This document shows positions 16,884 to 25,735 of a DNA stretch of 39,031 nt, one piece after another. This DNA is from UBA1573 sp016794285 (GTDB taxonomy: Bacteria > Pseudomonadota > Alphaproteobacteria > Micavibrionales > Micavibrionaceae). A program made the position numbers and the translations under genes. Position 1 is the stretch's first letter. Every line of letters starts with the position of its first letter. Location: positions 1 through 39,031 of the forward strand of contig JAEUKO010000009.1 of assembly GCA_016794285.1 (NCBI GenBank), in the 5' to 3' direction. The notes below the pieces were generated by a model. The model saw nothing but the letters and a program-made list of their open reading frames with translations. It did not search any database and was not told the origin of the DNA.

Positions 16884-17594
16884 ATGTCCCAGAAAATTGT
16901 ACTTGTTGACGATGACCGGAATATTCTGACTTCGGTCTCCCTAGCTCTTGAGTCCGAAGGATTCGAGGTGAATACCTATCATGATGGAGAGGAAGGATAT
17001 CGCGGGATTTTGTCGGTACGTCCCGATCTTGTGGTTCTGGATGTGAAGATGCCAAGAATGGATGGTCTTGAACTTCTCACCAAATTGCGGGAAACATCTA
17101 CGGTTCCTGCAATCTTTTTGACCTCCAAAGATGATGAGGTGGACCAGATTCTAGGACTTCGTCTAGGGGCAGATGATTACATTACCAAACCTTTCTCGCA
17201 GCGGCTTTTGATTGAGCGTATCCGAGCGGTTCTGCGCCGCAATGCAGTAGGAGGAGGAGCTTCTCCGGCAGCAACCGCCACCACCAACCCTAATTTGATC
17301 GTTCGCGGAAAACTAGAAATGGACGAAGGTCGGCACTTGTGCAAGTGGAGCGGGGAAAGCGTCAATCTAACTGTCACAGAGTACTTGTTGGTCAAATCGC
17401 TGGCCCTGAACCCGGGCCATGTCAAAAATCGGGATCAACTGATTTCTCTTGCCTATGGAGATTCGGTGTATGTTGATGATCGAACTGTTGATACGCATAT
17501 CAAACGCATTCGCCGGAAATTCAAAGACGTTGATCCAGAGTTTGATTCAATTGAAACGCTCTATGGCATCGGTTATCGGTATAAAGAAGTATGA
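16884..17594 (+). CDS. chvI: OmpR-family response regulator, ChvI-like
   Basis: The 236-residue product has a receiver domain (acidic pocket Asp9-Asp10-Asp11, phospho-acceptor Asp53 in VVLDVKMPRMDG, TSK motif, Lys in YITKPFS) and a C-terminal winged-helix DNA-binding domain (YVDDRTVDTHIKRIRRKF, YGIGYRYKEV). Its pairing with a ChvG-type kinase overlapping by ATGA, followed by rapZ, fits the ChvG/ChvI envelope and acid stress system of alphaproteobacteria. A short linker between the domains is Ala/Gly/Thr-rich. It is the first gene of the operon. The OmpR-family call is firm; the ChvI name rests on context. Confidence 0.9.
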   Translation: MSQKIVLVDDDRNILTSVSLALESEGFEVNTYHDGEEGYRGILSVRPDLVVLDVKMPRMDGLELLTKLRETSTVPAIFLTSKDDEVDQILGLRLGADDYITKPFSQRLLIERIRAVLRRNAVGGGASPAATATTNPNLIVRGKLEMDEGRHLCKWSGESVNLTVTEYLLVKSLALNPGHVKNRDQLISLAYGDSVYVDDRTVDTHIKRIRRKFKDVDPEFDSIETLYGIGYRYKEV

Positions 17595-19231
17595 CCCGCC
17601 CGCCAACCACCTCCCATCAGGTAAATCCAGAAGAGAACGATGCTCCTCTTTCTTACGATTTAGCACCAAGGCCTCTTAGTCGCCTGACCTACAAGATTAT
17701 GAGTCTGAATTTCATTACTGTTATTGTGCTCGGGATGGGCATTGCCTATCTGGGGCAATTCCGCGAAAACCTGATCAGTGCCGAAATGGAGATTCTTAGT
17801 ACCGAGACCCGCCTTTATGCCGCAATTCTCTCTGATCGAATTTCTCAAGACCCCGCACAAAGAGATCCGGCAGAAGCAAGGAAAGTTTTACAGAGTTTGT
17901 TGACTGAAAAACAGCAAAGGCTTCGCCTCTTCTCCGAAGAAGCAAAAATTTTGGCTGAGGCCAATATAGACACCTCTCAGTCTCCCCCTTTTTCCGCCGA
18001 GGTTTTTTGGCTTGAAAGGGGTTTTGCGGAACTCATTGAATGGGTTTCGGTTGACTTCAAGCTTCCTCCCTATCCTGCAGAGATGCAGGGAAACCGTCCC
18101 TATTTCCAAGATGTCCCAGATGCCTTTGCTGGACGCGCTAGTCTGAGTGCATGGAGATCAAAGAACGGCGGACTTATTCTCTCATCAGCAACTCCAATCC
18201 TACAAAATGGAAAAGTGGGTGGAGCTATTCAAGTCACGCGATGGGGAACAGGAATTGAGGAAACTTTTTCCAAAGCACGACTTGATATTTTACGCTTTGT
18301 GCTGGTTTCTTTGATCATGACCAGCGCGTTGTCACTCTATCTAGCTGGAAGCATTGGTCACCCCCTTCGGAAACTGGCGAGCGCGGCAGAGTCCTTACGG
18401 CTCAACAGGGGGCAATGGGTTGATATTCCCGACATGAGCGACAGGCAGGATGAAATCGGAGAACTGTCTCATTCTTTGAAAGAAATGACGGGATTTTTGC
18501 GGGCGCGGCTGGACACCATAGAAAGATTCGCCGCTGATGTTGCTCACGAACTCAAGAACCCTTTAACTTCAATGCGCAGCGCAGTTGAAACTTTGCAACG
18601 CGTTAAAACCGAAGCGGACCGTGAAAAACTGGTGGGAATCATTCTTCACGATTTACAGCGCATGGACCGCCTCATCTCTGATATTTCCCAAGCTACGCGC
18701 CTAGACGTAGAACTGGCCCGCGAACTGCCCGACGAAACCGATCTGCGCCAAGTTCTTCTCCCCTTAATTGATGCCTACCGCAAACCTCTGGAGCGAGCAC
18801 GCGGCAGCGAGACTGCCTCAAACAGCAATATTCATGTTGAAGGCCTGCAAAATTCAGTGACGGTACTAGGTCATGCTGGACGTCTGGCCCAAGTGTTCGA
18901 GAACTTAATTACAAACGCTTTGTCTTTCTCTCCTCCAGAACGTCCGATTAGAATTCTGGTTGATAAGAACAAAGAGCGCGTCAAAGTTGTTGTTGAAGAT
19001 GATGGACCAGGAATTCCACCCAATCGGCTTGAAAAAATTTTTGACCGTTTTTACTCTGAACGACCAGTAACTGAAAGCTTTGGAATGCACTCAGGGCTAG
19101 GTCTTTCTATCGCCCGCCAGATTGTAACCGCGCATGGTGGAACCATTCATGCGGAAAACTGTATAAACGAAAGTGGGGTCATTAACGGAGCCCGCTTTAT
19201 CGTTAGATTGAGGATACCACAACATGACTGA
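17591..19231 (+). CDS. chvG: Sensor histidine kinase, ChvG-like
   Basis: The 546-residue product has an N-terminal transmembrane helix (about residues 35-57), a periplasmic sensing region, a second transmembrane helix (about 235-257), HAMP, a HisKA dimerisation domain with phospho-acceptor His319 in FAADVAHELKNPLTSMRSAV, and a HATPase domain (ENLITNALSF, VEDDGPGIP, HSGLGLSIARQIV). Length and layout match ChvG, whose periplasmic domain senses envelope signals. It overlaps chvI by ATGA and its stop overlaps the rapZ start by eight bases, so the three genes are translationally coupled. Confidence 0.9.
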   Translation: MTRPPTTSHQVNPEENDAPLSYDLAPRPLSRLTYKIMSLNFITVIVLGMGIAYLGQFRENLISAEMEILSTETRLYAAILSDRISQDPAQRDPAEARKVLQSLLTEKQQRLRLFSEEAKILAEANIDTSQSPPFSAEVFWLERGFAELIEWVSVDFKLPPYPAEMQGNRPYFQDVPDAFAGRASLSAWRSKNGGLILSSATPILQNGKVGGAIQVTRWGTGIEETFSKARLDILRFVLVSLIMTSALSLYLAGSIGHPLRKLASAAESLRLNRGQWVDIPDMSDRQDEIGELSHSLKEMTGFLRARLDTIERFAADVAHELKNPLTSMRSAVETLQRVKTEADREKLVGIILHDLQRMDRLISDISQATRLDVELARELPDETDLRQVLLPLIDAYRKPLERARGSETASNSNIHVEGLQNSVTVLGHAGRLAQVFENLITNALSFSPPERPIRILVDKNKERVKVVVEDDGPGIPPNRLEKIFDRFYSERPVTESFGMHSGLGLSIARQIVTAHGGTIHAENCINESGVINGARFIVRLRIPQHD

Positions 19232-20099
19232 GATTTTACCTTTGCGCCCATTGATTTTTGTAACAGGCCTTTCGGGAGCAGGATTGTCTTCAGCCCTAAA
19301 AATTCTTGAAGATATAGGATTCGAGGTCTTTGATAACTTCCCCCTGAATCTTTTGCCAAACCTTCTGGAGCAGGAAAAACCAGCAGACCGCCCCATCGCC
19401 ATTGGCCTTGACAGCCGCTCTCGGCATTTTGACCCCTTGGTTCTGCTAAAAATAATGGCGGATTTGCGGGAAAAGAACGAATGGATTGTTAAGACCATCT
19501 TTCTGAGTGCCGATGACGCTGTGCTTCTCAAACGGTTTACTGAGACAAGACGGACCCATCCTCTGGCGCGAGATCGTTCAGTCGGAGACGGAATTGCCGC
19601 AGAGAAATCACTCCTTTTTCCACTCAAACACCAAGCCGGATATGTGATTGATACCAGCGACTTGTCTATCCATGACTTGAGAAGAATTATCGAAGGATTC
19701 GCAGGAGGCCTGCAAGATAGCCGTCTGAATCTTACTGTCATGTCTTTTGCCTACCGCCACGGCTTACCGCGTGAAGCGGATTTGGTTCTTGATGTTCGCT
19801 TCTTGCAGAACCCAAACTGGATTCCTGATCTAAAAGACAAAACAGGACAGTCCCCCGAAGTTCAAGCCTATGTTCAAGAAGACGAGGCCTACACACCTTT
19901 CTTTGATCATATCAAAAGCTTTCTGAACCTGATGTTGCCACGGTACCAGCAAGAGGGGAAAAGCTACCTGACGATTGCCTATGGCTGCACGGGCGGCAAA
20001 CACCGCTCGGTAACCTTAGCAGAGGAAACAACAAAGTGGCTAAGAGCGCGGGGAGCATCAGTTACGCTCCACCACCGCGAACTCAAAAGTCACCCATAG
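19224..20099 (+). CDS. rapZ: RapZ-type RNase adapter / nucleotide-binding protein
   Basis: In enterobacteria RapZ senses glucosamine-6-phosphate and directs RNase E to a small RNA controlling glmS; in alphaproteobacteria the gene usually sits with hprK and PTS genes. The C-terminal domain (about residues 170-291) is well conserved, including SFAYRHGLPREADLVLDVRF, IAYGCTGGKHRSVTLAE and HHREL. The N-terminal P-loop is unusual: it reads GLSGAGLSSA, so the Walker A lysine (or arginine) is Leu21. The gene overlaps chvG by eight bases. Neither hprK before it nor an EIIA/HPr pair after it is present. Its last 10 bases overlap the convergent pepA end. Confidence 0.92.
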   Translation: MTEILPLRPLIFVTGLSGAGLSSALKILEDIGFEVFDNFPLNLLPNLLEQEKPADRPIAIGLDSRSRHFDPLVLLKIMADLREKNEWIVKTIFLSADDAVLLKRFTETRRTHPLARDRSVGDGIAAEKSLLFPLKHQAGYVIDTSDLSIHDLRRIIEGFAGGLQDSRLNLTVMSFAYRHGLPREADLVLDVRFLQNPNWIPDLKDKTGQSPEVQAYVQEDEAYTPFFDHIKSFLNLMLPRYQQEGKSYLTIAYGCTGGKHRSVTLAEETTKWLRARGASVTLHHRELKSHP

Positions 20100-21622
20100 T
20101 GTTTCTCAATGAATTCATTGAGGAGGCGAACTCCGTATCCGCTCGCAAAAGGAACCGGATTGGTTGGTTTTTCTTTGGACATCGCTACACCAGCAATATC
20201 CAGATGAGCCCACGCACGGCCTTTATCAATAAATTCCTCCAAGAAAGCTGCCGCAGTTGAAGAACCTCCATACCGCCCTGCCCCAACGTTTTTAATATCC
20301 GCGAACGGTGAATCCATTTCTTTGCGGAAGTGTTCAGCAAGCGGCATCCGCCATATTTTTTCACCCGAAGTTTCGCTGGCTGCAGAAAGTTTTTTCCACA
20401 AATCTTCGTTGTTCACAAAAGCTCCGGCGTATTCTGTACCAAGCGCAACCATAATAGCTCCCGTCAAGGTGGCCAGATTGATAACCAGTTTGGGATCAAA
20501 CTTCTTTTGCACATAGCTAAGAGCATCGGCCAAGACAAGACGACCTTCAGCATCCGTATTAAGAATCTCAACCGTTTTTCCACAGTAAGAGGTCACAATA
20601 TCACTGGGGCGCGTAGCCTCATCCGAGATTGCGTTTTCAGCAAGAGCCACAACCGCAACAACGGGAACTTTGCATTTCCGAGATGCGATCATATGCATAG
20701 CCCCCACAACGGCTGCAGCTCCCCCCATATCCATTTTCATGTCAGCCATGCCTTCATAAGGCTTGAGACACAACCCGCCACTGTCAAAAGTGATTCCTTT
20801 GCCAACGAGAGCCAAAGGCTTTTCTCCCTTTTGTTTGGCTGTGCCAAACCCAGACCAACGCATGACGACAACACGCGGTAAATGGTCAGACGCTTGTCCA
20901 ACCGCCAAGACCAGATTAAACCCCTGCTTAACGAGGGCTTTTTCATCCAAAATATCAACTTTGACACCCAAGGGCGTCAGCAATTCTTTAGCTGTATCCG
21001 CGAAGCTCTCGGGATAGAGCTTGTTAGGGGGATCATTGACGAGGTCACGAGCCAGAAAAGTTGCGTCAGCAAGCTGTTCAAATTTTTCAAACGTGGTTGC
21101 TGAAACTTTTGGCGCGACACTGAGAACGGAAAGAGATTGGAATTTTGGTTCTTTTTCCTTGTCTTTGAGGTTTGTTTTGTAATGGTCGAAAGAATAGGAC
21201 CCTAGCCGGAGACCAAAAGCAATATGTTGAACCAGCGGGGTTTCTTTATCTTGAAGACCATCAATGTCTTCTGCATTGAGAAAAATAGCTTTCTCGCTTC
21301 CCTGCGCTTTGAGGACGGCAAGCAATTTCCCTCCAGCCGTTTCAAGTTTTGGAGACGTCATTTTGCTTTTGTCTCCAAGCCCCAGCAGAATCACTCTCAA
21401 ATACGGAGCTTTGGGAGAAAGAGGGAACGAAAGTGTCTGACCTTCATTAGCCTTGAAAGCCTTGTTGCTGTCCAAATGGTGCTGAAGCAACCCGCCAAGC
21501 ATCTGATCGGCGGTTTTGGCCGCAGGAGTCAGCTTTTTATCCGAGAACAGGGCGATAATGGCCGTGTCAACTGGACTGCTCGGGGATTTTACGAATTCAA
21601 TACGAGGAAGATTTGAGGACAT
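20090..21622 (-). CDS. pepA: Leucyl aminopeptidase (M17), PepA
   Basis: This is a hexameric two-metal aminopeptidase acting on N-terminal residues in the cytoplasm. The 510-residue product has the variable N-terminal macro-like domain (about 1-170) and the catalytic domain with LVGKGITFDSGGLCLKP (metal-binding Lys and Asp), MKMDMGGAAAVVGAM and the family signature NTDAEGRL. ATG at 21622 is chosen because the frame upstream to 21691 encodes a non-family leader. It is divergent from lptF, an arrangement seen widely in proteobacteria and fitting a shared control region at 21623-21702. The 3' end overlaps rapZ by 10 bp on the opposite strand. Confidence 0.96.
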   Translation of the reverse strand: MSSNLPRIEFVKSPSSPVDTAIIALFSDKKLTPAAKTADQMLGGLLQHHLDSNKAFKANEGQTLSFPLSPKAPYLRVILLGLGDKSKMTSPKLETAGGKLLAVLKAQGSEKAIFLNAEDIDGLQDKETPLVQHIAFGLRLGSYSFDHYKTNLKDKEKEPKFQSLSVLSVAPKVSATTFEKFEQLADATFLARDLVNDPPNKLYPESFADTAKELLTPLGVKVDILDEKALVKQGFNLVLAVGQASDHLPRVVVMRWSGFGTAKQKGEKPLALVGKGITFDSGGLCLKPYEGMADMKMDMGGAAAVVGAMHMIASRKCKVPVVAVVALAENAISDEATRPSDIVTSYCGKTVEILNTDAEGRLVLADALSYVQKKFDPKLVINLATLTGAIMVALGTEYAGAFVNNEDLWKKLSAASETSGEKIWRMPLAEHFRKEMDSPFADIKNVGAGRYGGSSTAAAFLEEFIDKGRAWAHLDIAGVAMSKEKPTNPVPFASGYGVRLLNEFIEKHYG

Positions 21623-21702
21623 GAGAAAACTCGCTTGGTTGTGGGGCTGACGCTTTTCTGATAGAGGAACACTGGAAAGGGGTGCTGTCAAGCGGGGCCT
21701 TC

Positions 21703-22830
21703 ATGTTAATTGTAGATCGATATGTTTTTCGGAATGTAGCAATTGCGGCTGTTTTTGTCATCGCAGTTTTGGCTGTGCTTGTCCTTTTGACACAATCTCT
21801 TCGTTTTCTAGAATTCGTAATCAATTCCGGAGCTTCGGGATTTATGTTCTGGGCCCTGACGCTACTCACCCTACCGAAGTTTTTTGAGGTTATTCTCCCG
21901 ATTGGTCTGATGGCATCCGCAGTTTTTGTCTATAACCGAATGACGATGGACAGCGAATTGGTGGCCATGCGAGCCCTTGGCTTTTCGCCTTTCCGCTTAG
22001 CCCGTCCAGCTCTCTTGTTATCGGGGCTGCTTGGCATGGTGCTCTTTTTTGTTATGGGATGGGTAGCCCCCCTAGCCAATGATTCCTCTCATCAACTGAA
22101 ACAATCCTTACGCGGACAAATGGGTAGCTTTCTGTTTCGCGAGGGTATCTTTAATCAAGCGGGAAAAGGACTGATGGTCTATGTCCGCGAAAGAGAATCT
22201 AGCGGCAACTTGCGGGGGCTTTTAATTCACGATTCCCGAGACTCTCTCAAGACCCCTTCCACCATCATTGCCGATTCCGGAGTGCTTGTCATCACCGATG
22301 AGGGGCAGCAGGTTTTGGTCTATGATGGCTCCCGCCAAGACTTTGACGCAAAAACGGGCGCGCTGAAACGATTGGATTTCCGGCAATACACCATTGACCT
22401 TCCCGCACCAGAAGGAGAGAAACGGCAACGCTGGAAAGAACCGGACGAACGCAGCTTTACCAAACTATTTTCTCCAGACCTGAGCAACGTAGATGACCGC
22501 AGTAAACGTAAGGCCTTTCGTCTGGAAATTCACCGCCGATTGCTAACCCCGTTCCTCGTTCCCGGGTTCACACTGGTTGCCCTGCTCTTTTTACTGCAAG
22601 GCCCCGTTGATCGCCGTGGGCAAGGCCGAAGAATCTTTATGGCCATTGCCGTTGTTATTCTGCTACAAATTTTATATCTCGGGGCCTATAATCTAGCCAA
22701 GCAGTCTCCGGCTGGTTATCCGGTGATGTATCTGGCCGCTTTGTTGCCGATGGTAGCTTCTCTAGCCATTTTTTTGAGAGGAGAGAGGCTTCTTAGTTCC
22801 TCTCCCCAAACTCGGGAGGATGCGACATGA
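21703..22830 (+). CDS. lptF: LPS export permease LptF
   Basis: LptF and LptG form the membrane part of the LptB2FGC transporter that extracts lipopolysaccharide from the inner membrane. The 375-residue product has the family layout: N-terminal transmembrane helices (FRNVAIAAVFVIAVLAVLV; LPKFFEVILPIGLMASAVFV), the coupling segment VAMRALGFSPFRLARPALLL, a periplasmic beta-jellyroll domain, and three C-terminal helices. ATG at 21703 is chosen, as MLIVDRYVFRN is the usual beginning; GTG at 21682 is the alternative. It overlaps lptG by ATGA. Confidence 0.94.
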   Translation: MLIVDRYVFRNVAIAAVFVIAVLAVLVLLTQSLRFLEFVINSGASGFMFWALTLLTLPKFFEVILPIGLMASAVFVYNRMTMDSELVAMRALGFSPFRLARPALLLSGLLGMVLFFVMGWVAPLANDSSHQLKQSLRGQMGSFLFREGIFNQAGKGLMVYVRERESSGNLRGLLIHDSRDSLKTPSTIIADSGVLVITDEGQQVLVYDGSRQDFDAKTGALKRLDFRQYTIDLPAPEGEKRQRWKEPDERSFTKLFSPDLSNVDDRSKRKAFRLEIHRRLLTPFLVPGFTLVALLFLLQGPVDRRGQGRRIFMAIAVVILLQILYLGAYNLAKQSPAGYPVMYLAALLPMVASLAIFLRGERLLSSSPQTREDAT

Positions 22831-23930
22831 ATCCCGCCTTACCCAAAACCCTTTCTCGTTATTTGGCCAAATTATTCGCCGTCAACCTGATCTTTATGGG
22901 AGCCATTCTGCTCGGGGTTATCTACCTTTTCGATATGATTGAGTTACTGCGCCGAGCAAGTAAATTCGAAGACGTTCCCTTTGGTGTTTTGTTCGAAATG
23001 GGCCTACTCAAGGTTCCAGATATGTCAGAAGTCATTTTGCCTTTTGCTGTCCTTTTCAGTGCTATTTTTACCTTTTGGCAACTATCGAAACGTCAGGAAC
23101 TTGTCGTGTTACGCTCGGCGGGGGTTTCAGTTTGGCAGTTCCTCTCTCCAATTATCCTGATTGCCCTCATAGCAGGGGTTTTGATGGTTGGAGTCCTCAA
23201 TCCTCTGGGGGCCACCCTTTATTCTCGGTACACCGTGATGGAAAATAAGTATCTGGACCGAGGCCAAAATAATATGGTCGCAGTTTTTGATGAGGGAATG
23301 TGGCTGCGCCAAGAAACCAGAGAAGGATATGCCTTTTTACACGCAGGCACCATCCAGCTTCCTGAATGGCGGCTTGAAAAAGTGATGGTTCTTTTTTTTC
23401 GCAAAGACAATCAATTTGACCACCGACTGGACGCCCAGAACGCTTCTTTGAAACCCGGGAATTGGTTGTTCCGAGAAACCGTCCTCAGCTTGCCAGGGAA
23501 ACCATCCCAGCGCGAAGCTTCCACCACTCTTCCTACCAGCCTCACCCCCAAGGAAATCGAGGAAAGTTTCTCTACGCCGCAATCCATGGGGTTTTGGCAA
23601 ATCCCCTCTTTCGTAGCTACACTCGAATCCGCAGGGTTTGATTCGACTCGGCTGCGAATACATTTTCAAACGCTTCTTGCCCAACCTCTTTTGTACATCG
23701 CCATGATTTTGTTGGCTGCCTCAGTAGCTCTCCGGCCTCAAAGACAAGGTGGAACTTTTCTCTTTGTTATTGGTGGAATCCTGATAGGTTTTTTCATATT
23801 CTTTTTTTCCAGTTTTTTGCAAGCCCTTGGAGCCTCTCACCAGCTGCCCGTTTTTCTAGCCGCTTGGAGCCCATCGATGCTCTCAAGCCTACTCGGCGTG
23901 GCAGCTTTGCTAACCTTGGAAGATGGCTAG
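22827..23930 (+). CDS. lptG: LPS export permease LptG
   Basis: The 367-residue partner of LptF has the same six-helix plus periplasmic jellyroll layout. Family features are TLSRYLAKLFAVNLIFMG at the N-terminus, VPDMSEVILPFAVLFSAIFT, the coupling helix QELVVLRSAGVSVWQFLSPI, and a C-terminal membrane bundle ending in the cytoplasm. The start overlaps the lptF stop by ATGA. The lptD (imp) and surA-type genes that sometimes follow in proteobacteria do not follow here. Confidence 0.93.
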   Translation: MNPALPKTLSRYLAKLFAVNLIFMGAILLGVIYLFDMIELLRRASKFEDVPFGVLFEMGLLKVPDMSEVILPFAVLFSAIFTFWQLSKRQELVVLRSAGVSVWQFLSPIILIALIAGVLMVGVLNPLGATLYSRYTVMENKYLDRGQNNMVAVFDEGMWLRQETREGYAFLHAGTIQLPEWRLEKVMVLFFRKDNQFDHRLDAQNASLKPGNWLFRETVLSLPGKPSQREASTTLPTSLTPKEIEESFSTPQSMGFWQIPSFVATLESAGFDSTRLRIHFQTLLAQPLLYIAMILLAASVALRPQRQGGTFLFVIGGILIGFFIFFFSSFLQALGASHQLPVFLAAWSPSMLSSLLGVAALLTLEDG

Positions 23931-23950
23931 AAGCCCTTTTGCTGTATTTA

Positions 23951-23961
23951 TGCAACAGGTC
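23951..23961. repeat. Possible relic of a transposon end
   Basis: Eleven bases, TGCAACAGGTC, are identical to the outer part of the right inverted repeat of the MITE-like element at 25736-25884. No matching left end is nearby. It may be a solo end or a chance match. Confidence 0.3.
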
Positions 23962-24018
23962 CAAAAAACAATGGCCCCCTTGCATTGACGGGGCTGGTAT
24001 TTCTGTCATTTTTTATGG

Positions 24019-24046
24019 TTGCTGTTACATTTTTGTGCGGCATAAT
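24019..24046 (+). promoter_or_regulatory. Candidate promoter for mlaA
   Basis: TTGCTG (24019-24024) and CATAAT (24041-24046) are 16 bp apart in the 225-bp gap after lptG. A weak GCCCC/GGGGC hairpin at 23974-23994 lies just upstream and may end lptFG transcription. The leader to the ATG would be about 100 bases. Confidence 0.35.
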
Positions 24047-24155
24047 TAACCAAGCTGTAACCCTGACCTGTTTTACTCAATGTGTGTGTAAGTCCCTTTC
24101 TTTTGCGTGACTTAATGAATTGCCATTTTTAGATTTTATGAAGGTAGAGACATAA

Positions 24156-24899
24156 ATGATTGCCATCACCAAAAAAACCGTTGGAACGACTTGCCTTGCG
24201 TTACTAGCCTCCCTCTCTTTGTCAGCTTGCGCAAGCGGTTCTGCCGGGGAAGTGGCAGATCCTGCCGAAGGGTTAAATAGGGGGATTTTCAAATTTAATG
24301 ATGCCGTAGACACGGCGGTTTTAAGTCCTGTTGCCAAAGGCTATCGGGCCGTTGTTCCTCAACCTGCACGGACAGGGGTTCGTAATTTTCTGCACAACTT
24401 AAAAACCCCCACAATTCTTGCCAACAACTTGTTGCAAGGGGATTTGCAAGGTGCCGGCGTGACATTGACCCGCTTTCTTGCCAATACTCTGATTGGTCTG
24501 GGCGGCGTGTTTGATGTGGCCGCCAAGGGCGGCTTGCCGTATCGTGATGAAGACTTCGGCCAAACTCTGGGAACGTGGGGCGTTGGCTCTGGTCCTTACA
24601 TCGTCCTGCCATTGCTTGGTCCAAGCTCGGCGCGGGATACCGCCGGACTTCTGGTTGACTCTTACACCGATCCCGTTCGCTCGTGGCTAACCAATACAGA
24701 CCGCGAAGAATGGTATATCGGGAAAGTGGCCGTGGCCACAGTCGATAAACGCGAAGAATTACTTGATGTCTTGGCAGACCTCAAAAAGAACTCAATTGAT
24801 TACTACGCAGCCGTTCGAAGTGCTTACGGCCAACGCCGCACAGCCGAAATTGCCAATCAGGACGGCAGCGGGGGCGGCGACTTACCTGATATGCCGTAA
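24156..24899 (+). CDS. mlaA: Phospholipid-binding lipoprotein MlaA (VacJ family)
   Basis: MlaA sits in the outer membrane and passes misplaced phospholipids from the outer leaflet to periplasmic MlaC. The 247-residue product has a lipoprotein signal peptide ending LSLSAC with lipidated Cys25, followed by the VacJ domain: DPAEGLNRGIFKFNDAVD, NFLHNLKTPTILANNLLQGD, TRFLANTLIGLGGVFDVA, DFGQTLGTWGVGSGPYIVLP. ATG at 24156 has AAGG upstream. A strong terminator follows, then mlaC with its own leader. No mlaD, mlaE, mlaF or mlaB is in the window. Confidence 0.95.
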   Translation: MIAITKKTVGTTCLALLASLSLSACASGSAGEVADPAEGLNRGIFKFNDAVDTAVLSPVAKGYRAVVPQPARTGVRNFLHNLKTPTILANNLLQGDLQGAGVTLTRFLANTLIGLGGVFDVAAKGGLPYRDEDFGQTLGTWGVGSGPYIVLPLLGPSSARDTAGLLVDSYTDPVRSWLTNTDREEWYIGKVAVATVDKREELLDVLADLKKNSIDYYAAVRSAYGQRRTAEIANQDGSGGGDLPDMP

Positions 24900-24916
24900 T
24901 GACTTAAAAATGGATC

Positions 24917-24944
24917 AAAGGGGCTATATAGCCCCTTTTTCTTT
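24917..24944 (+). terminator. Rho-independent terminator after mlaA
   Basis: AAAGGGGC and GCCCCTTT pair around a TATATA centre, followed by TTTTTCTTT. It starts 17 bases after the mlaA stop and is the clearest intrinsic terminator in the window. Confidence 0.85.
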
Positions 24945-25033
24945 GTTTTCCCCCTTTTCAGCGCAGAGATTCTCCGCTAATTAAATGTCCTACCTATTGT
25001 TACTGAAAACGACTCTCAGAAGGATACCTGTTT

Positions 25034-25702
25034 ATGGCGACGTCACCCGCTTCGAAAAAATTATTATCGGCCCTTTTGTCAGGAACAGTTTTGTTGATGG
25101 GGCCAGTCGGCTTTTCAGGCGCAGCCAAAGCTGGGCAATCTCCCAACGTGCTCAACGTGGCCGCCCAGCCAGATGCGCTCGGACAAGGTGCCCTTGATTT
25201 TGTGAAGTCAACAGCCGAGAAAGGGCTTACTTTTCTTTCCAATCCCTCCAGCAGCCACGAACAAAAGAAAAAAGAGTTCAAACGGTTGCTCGATAATAGC
25301 TTCGATCTTGAAACCATTGGCCGCTTTGCTTTAGGAAGATACTGGAACGCAGCCAGCCCCGCAGAACAAAAAGAATATCAGGCTCTCTTTCGTAAGATGG
25401 TGGTAGAGGTGTATGCCAACCGCTTCAACGACTACAAAGGCCAAAAATTTGAAGCACGGACTTTTCGTTCTATCGGAAACAACGACACACTTGTAACCTC
25501 TTACATTGTCCCCTCTGATGGCGGGACCAATGTTCAGGTTGACTGGCGCGTTCGCAAAAAGAACGGGGCTTACAAAATTGTTGATGTTCTTGTCGCCGGA
25601 GTGAGCATGGGCGTCACGCAGCGGTCTGACTTTTCTTCGGTCATTCAGCGCGGCGGCGGAAAAGTTGATGTCCTGATCGACCACCTGAAAAAAGATTTTT
25701 AG
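25034..25702 (+). CDS. mlaC: MlaC-type periplasmic phospholipid-binding protein
   Basis: The 222-residue product has a signal peptide (LLSALLSGTVLLMGPVGFSG) and the MlaC/Ttg2D domain: FKRLLDNSFDLETIGRFALG, the NAASPAEQKEYQALFRKMVV helix, VQVDWRVRKKNGAYKIVDVL and VAGVSMGVTQRSDFSSVIQ. It ferries phospholipids between MlaA and the MlaFEDB transporter. ATG at 25034 has AGAAGGA nine bases upstream. The adjacent mlaA supports the assignment. Although adjacent, mlaA and mlaC are separated by a terminator, so mlaC probably has its own promoter within 24945-25033 or depends on read-through. Confidence 0.92.
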   Translation: MATSPASKKLLSALLSGTVLLMGPVGFSGAAKAGQSPNVLNVAAQPDALGQGALDFVKSTAEKGLTFLSNPSSSHEQKKKEFKRLLDNSFDLETIGRFALGRYWNAASPAEQKEYQALFRKMVVEVYANRFNDYKGQKFEARTFRSIGNNDTLVTSYIVPSDGGTNVQVDWRVRKKNGAYKIVDVLVAGVSMGVTQRSDFSSVIQRGGGKVDVLIDHLKKDF

Positions 25703-25735
25703 TCTAAAAATTAGGTAGCTTGAAAAATCTTAATG

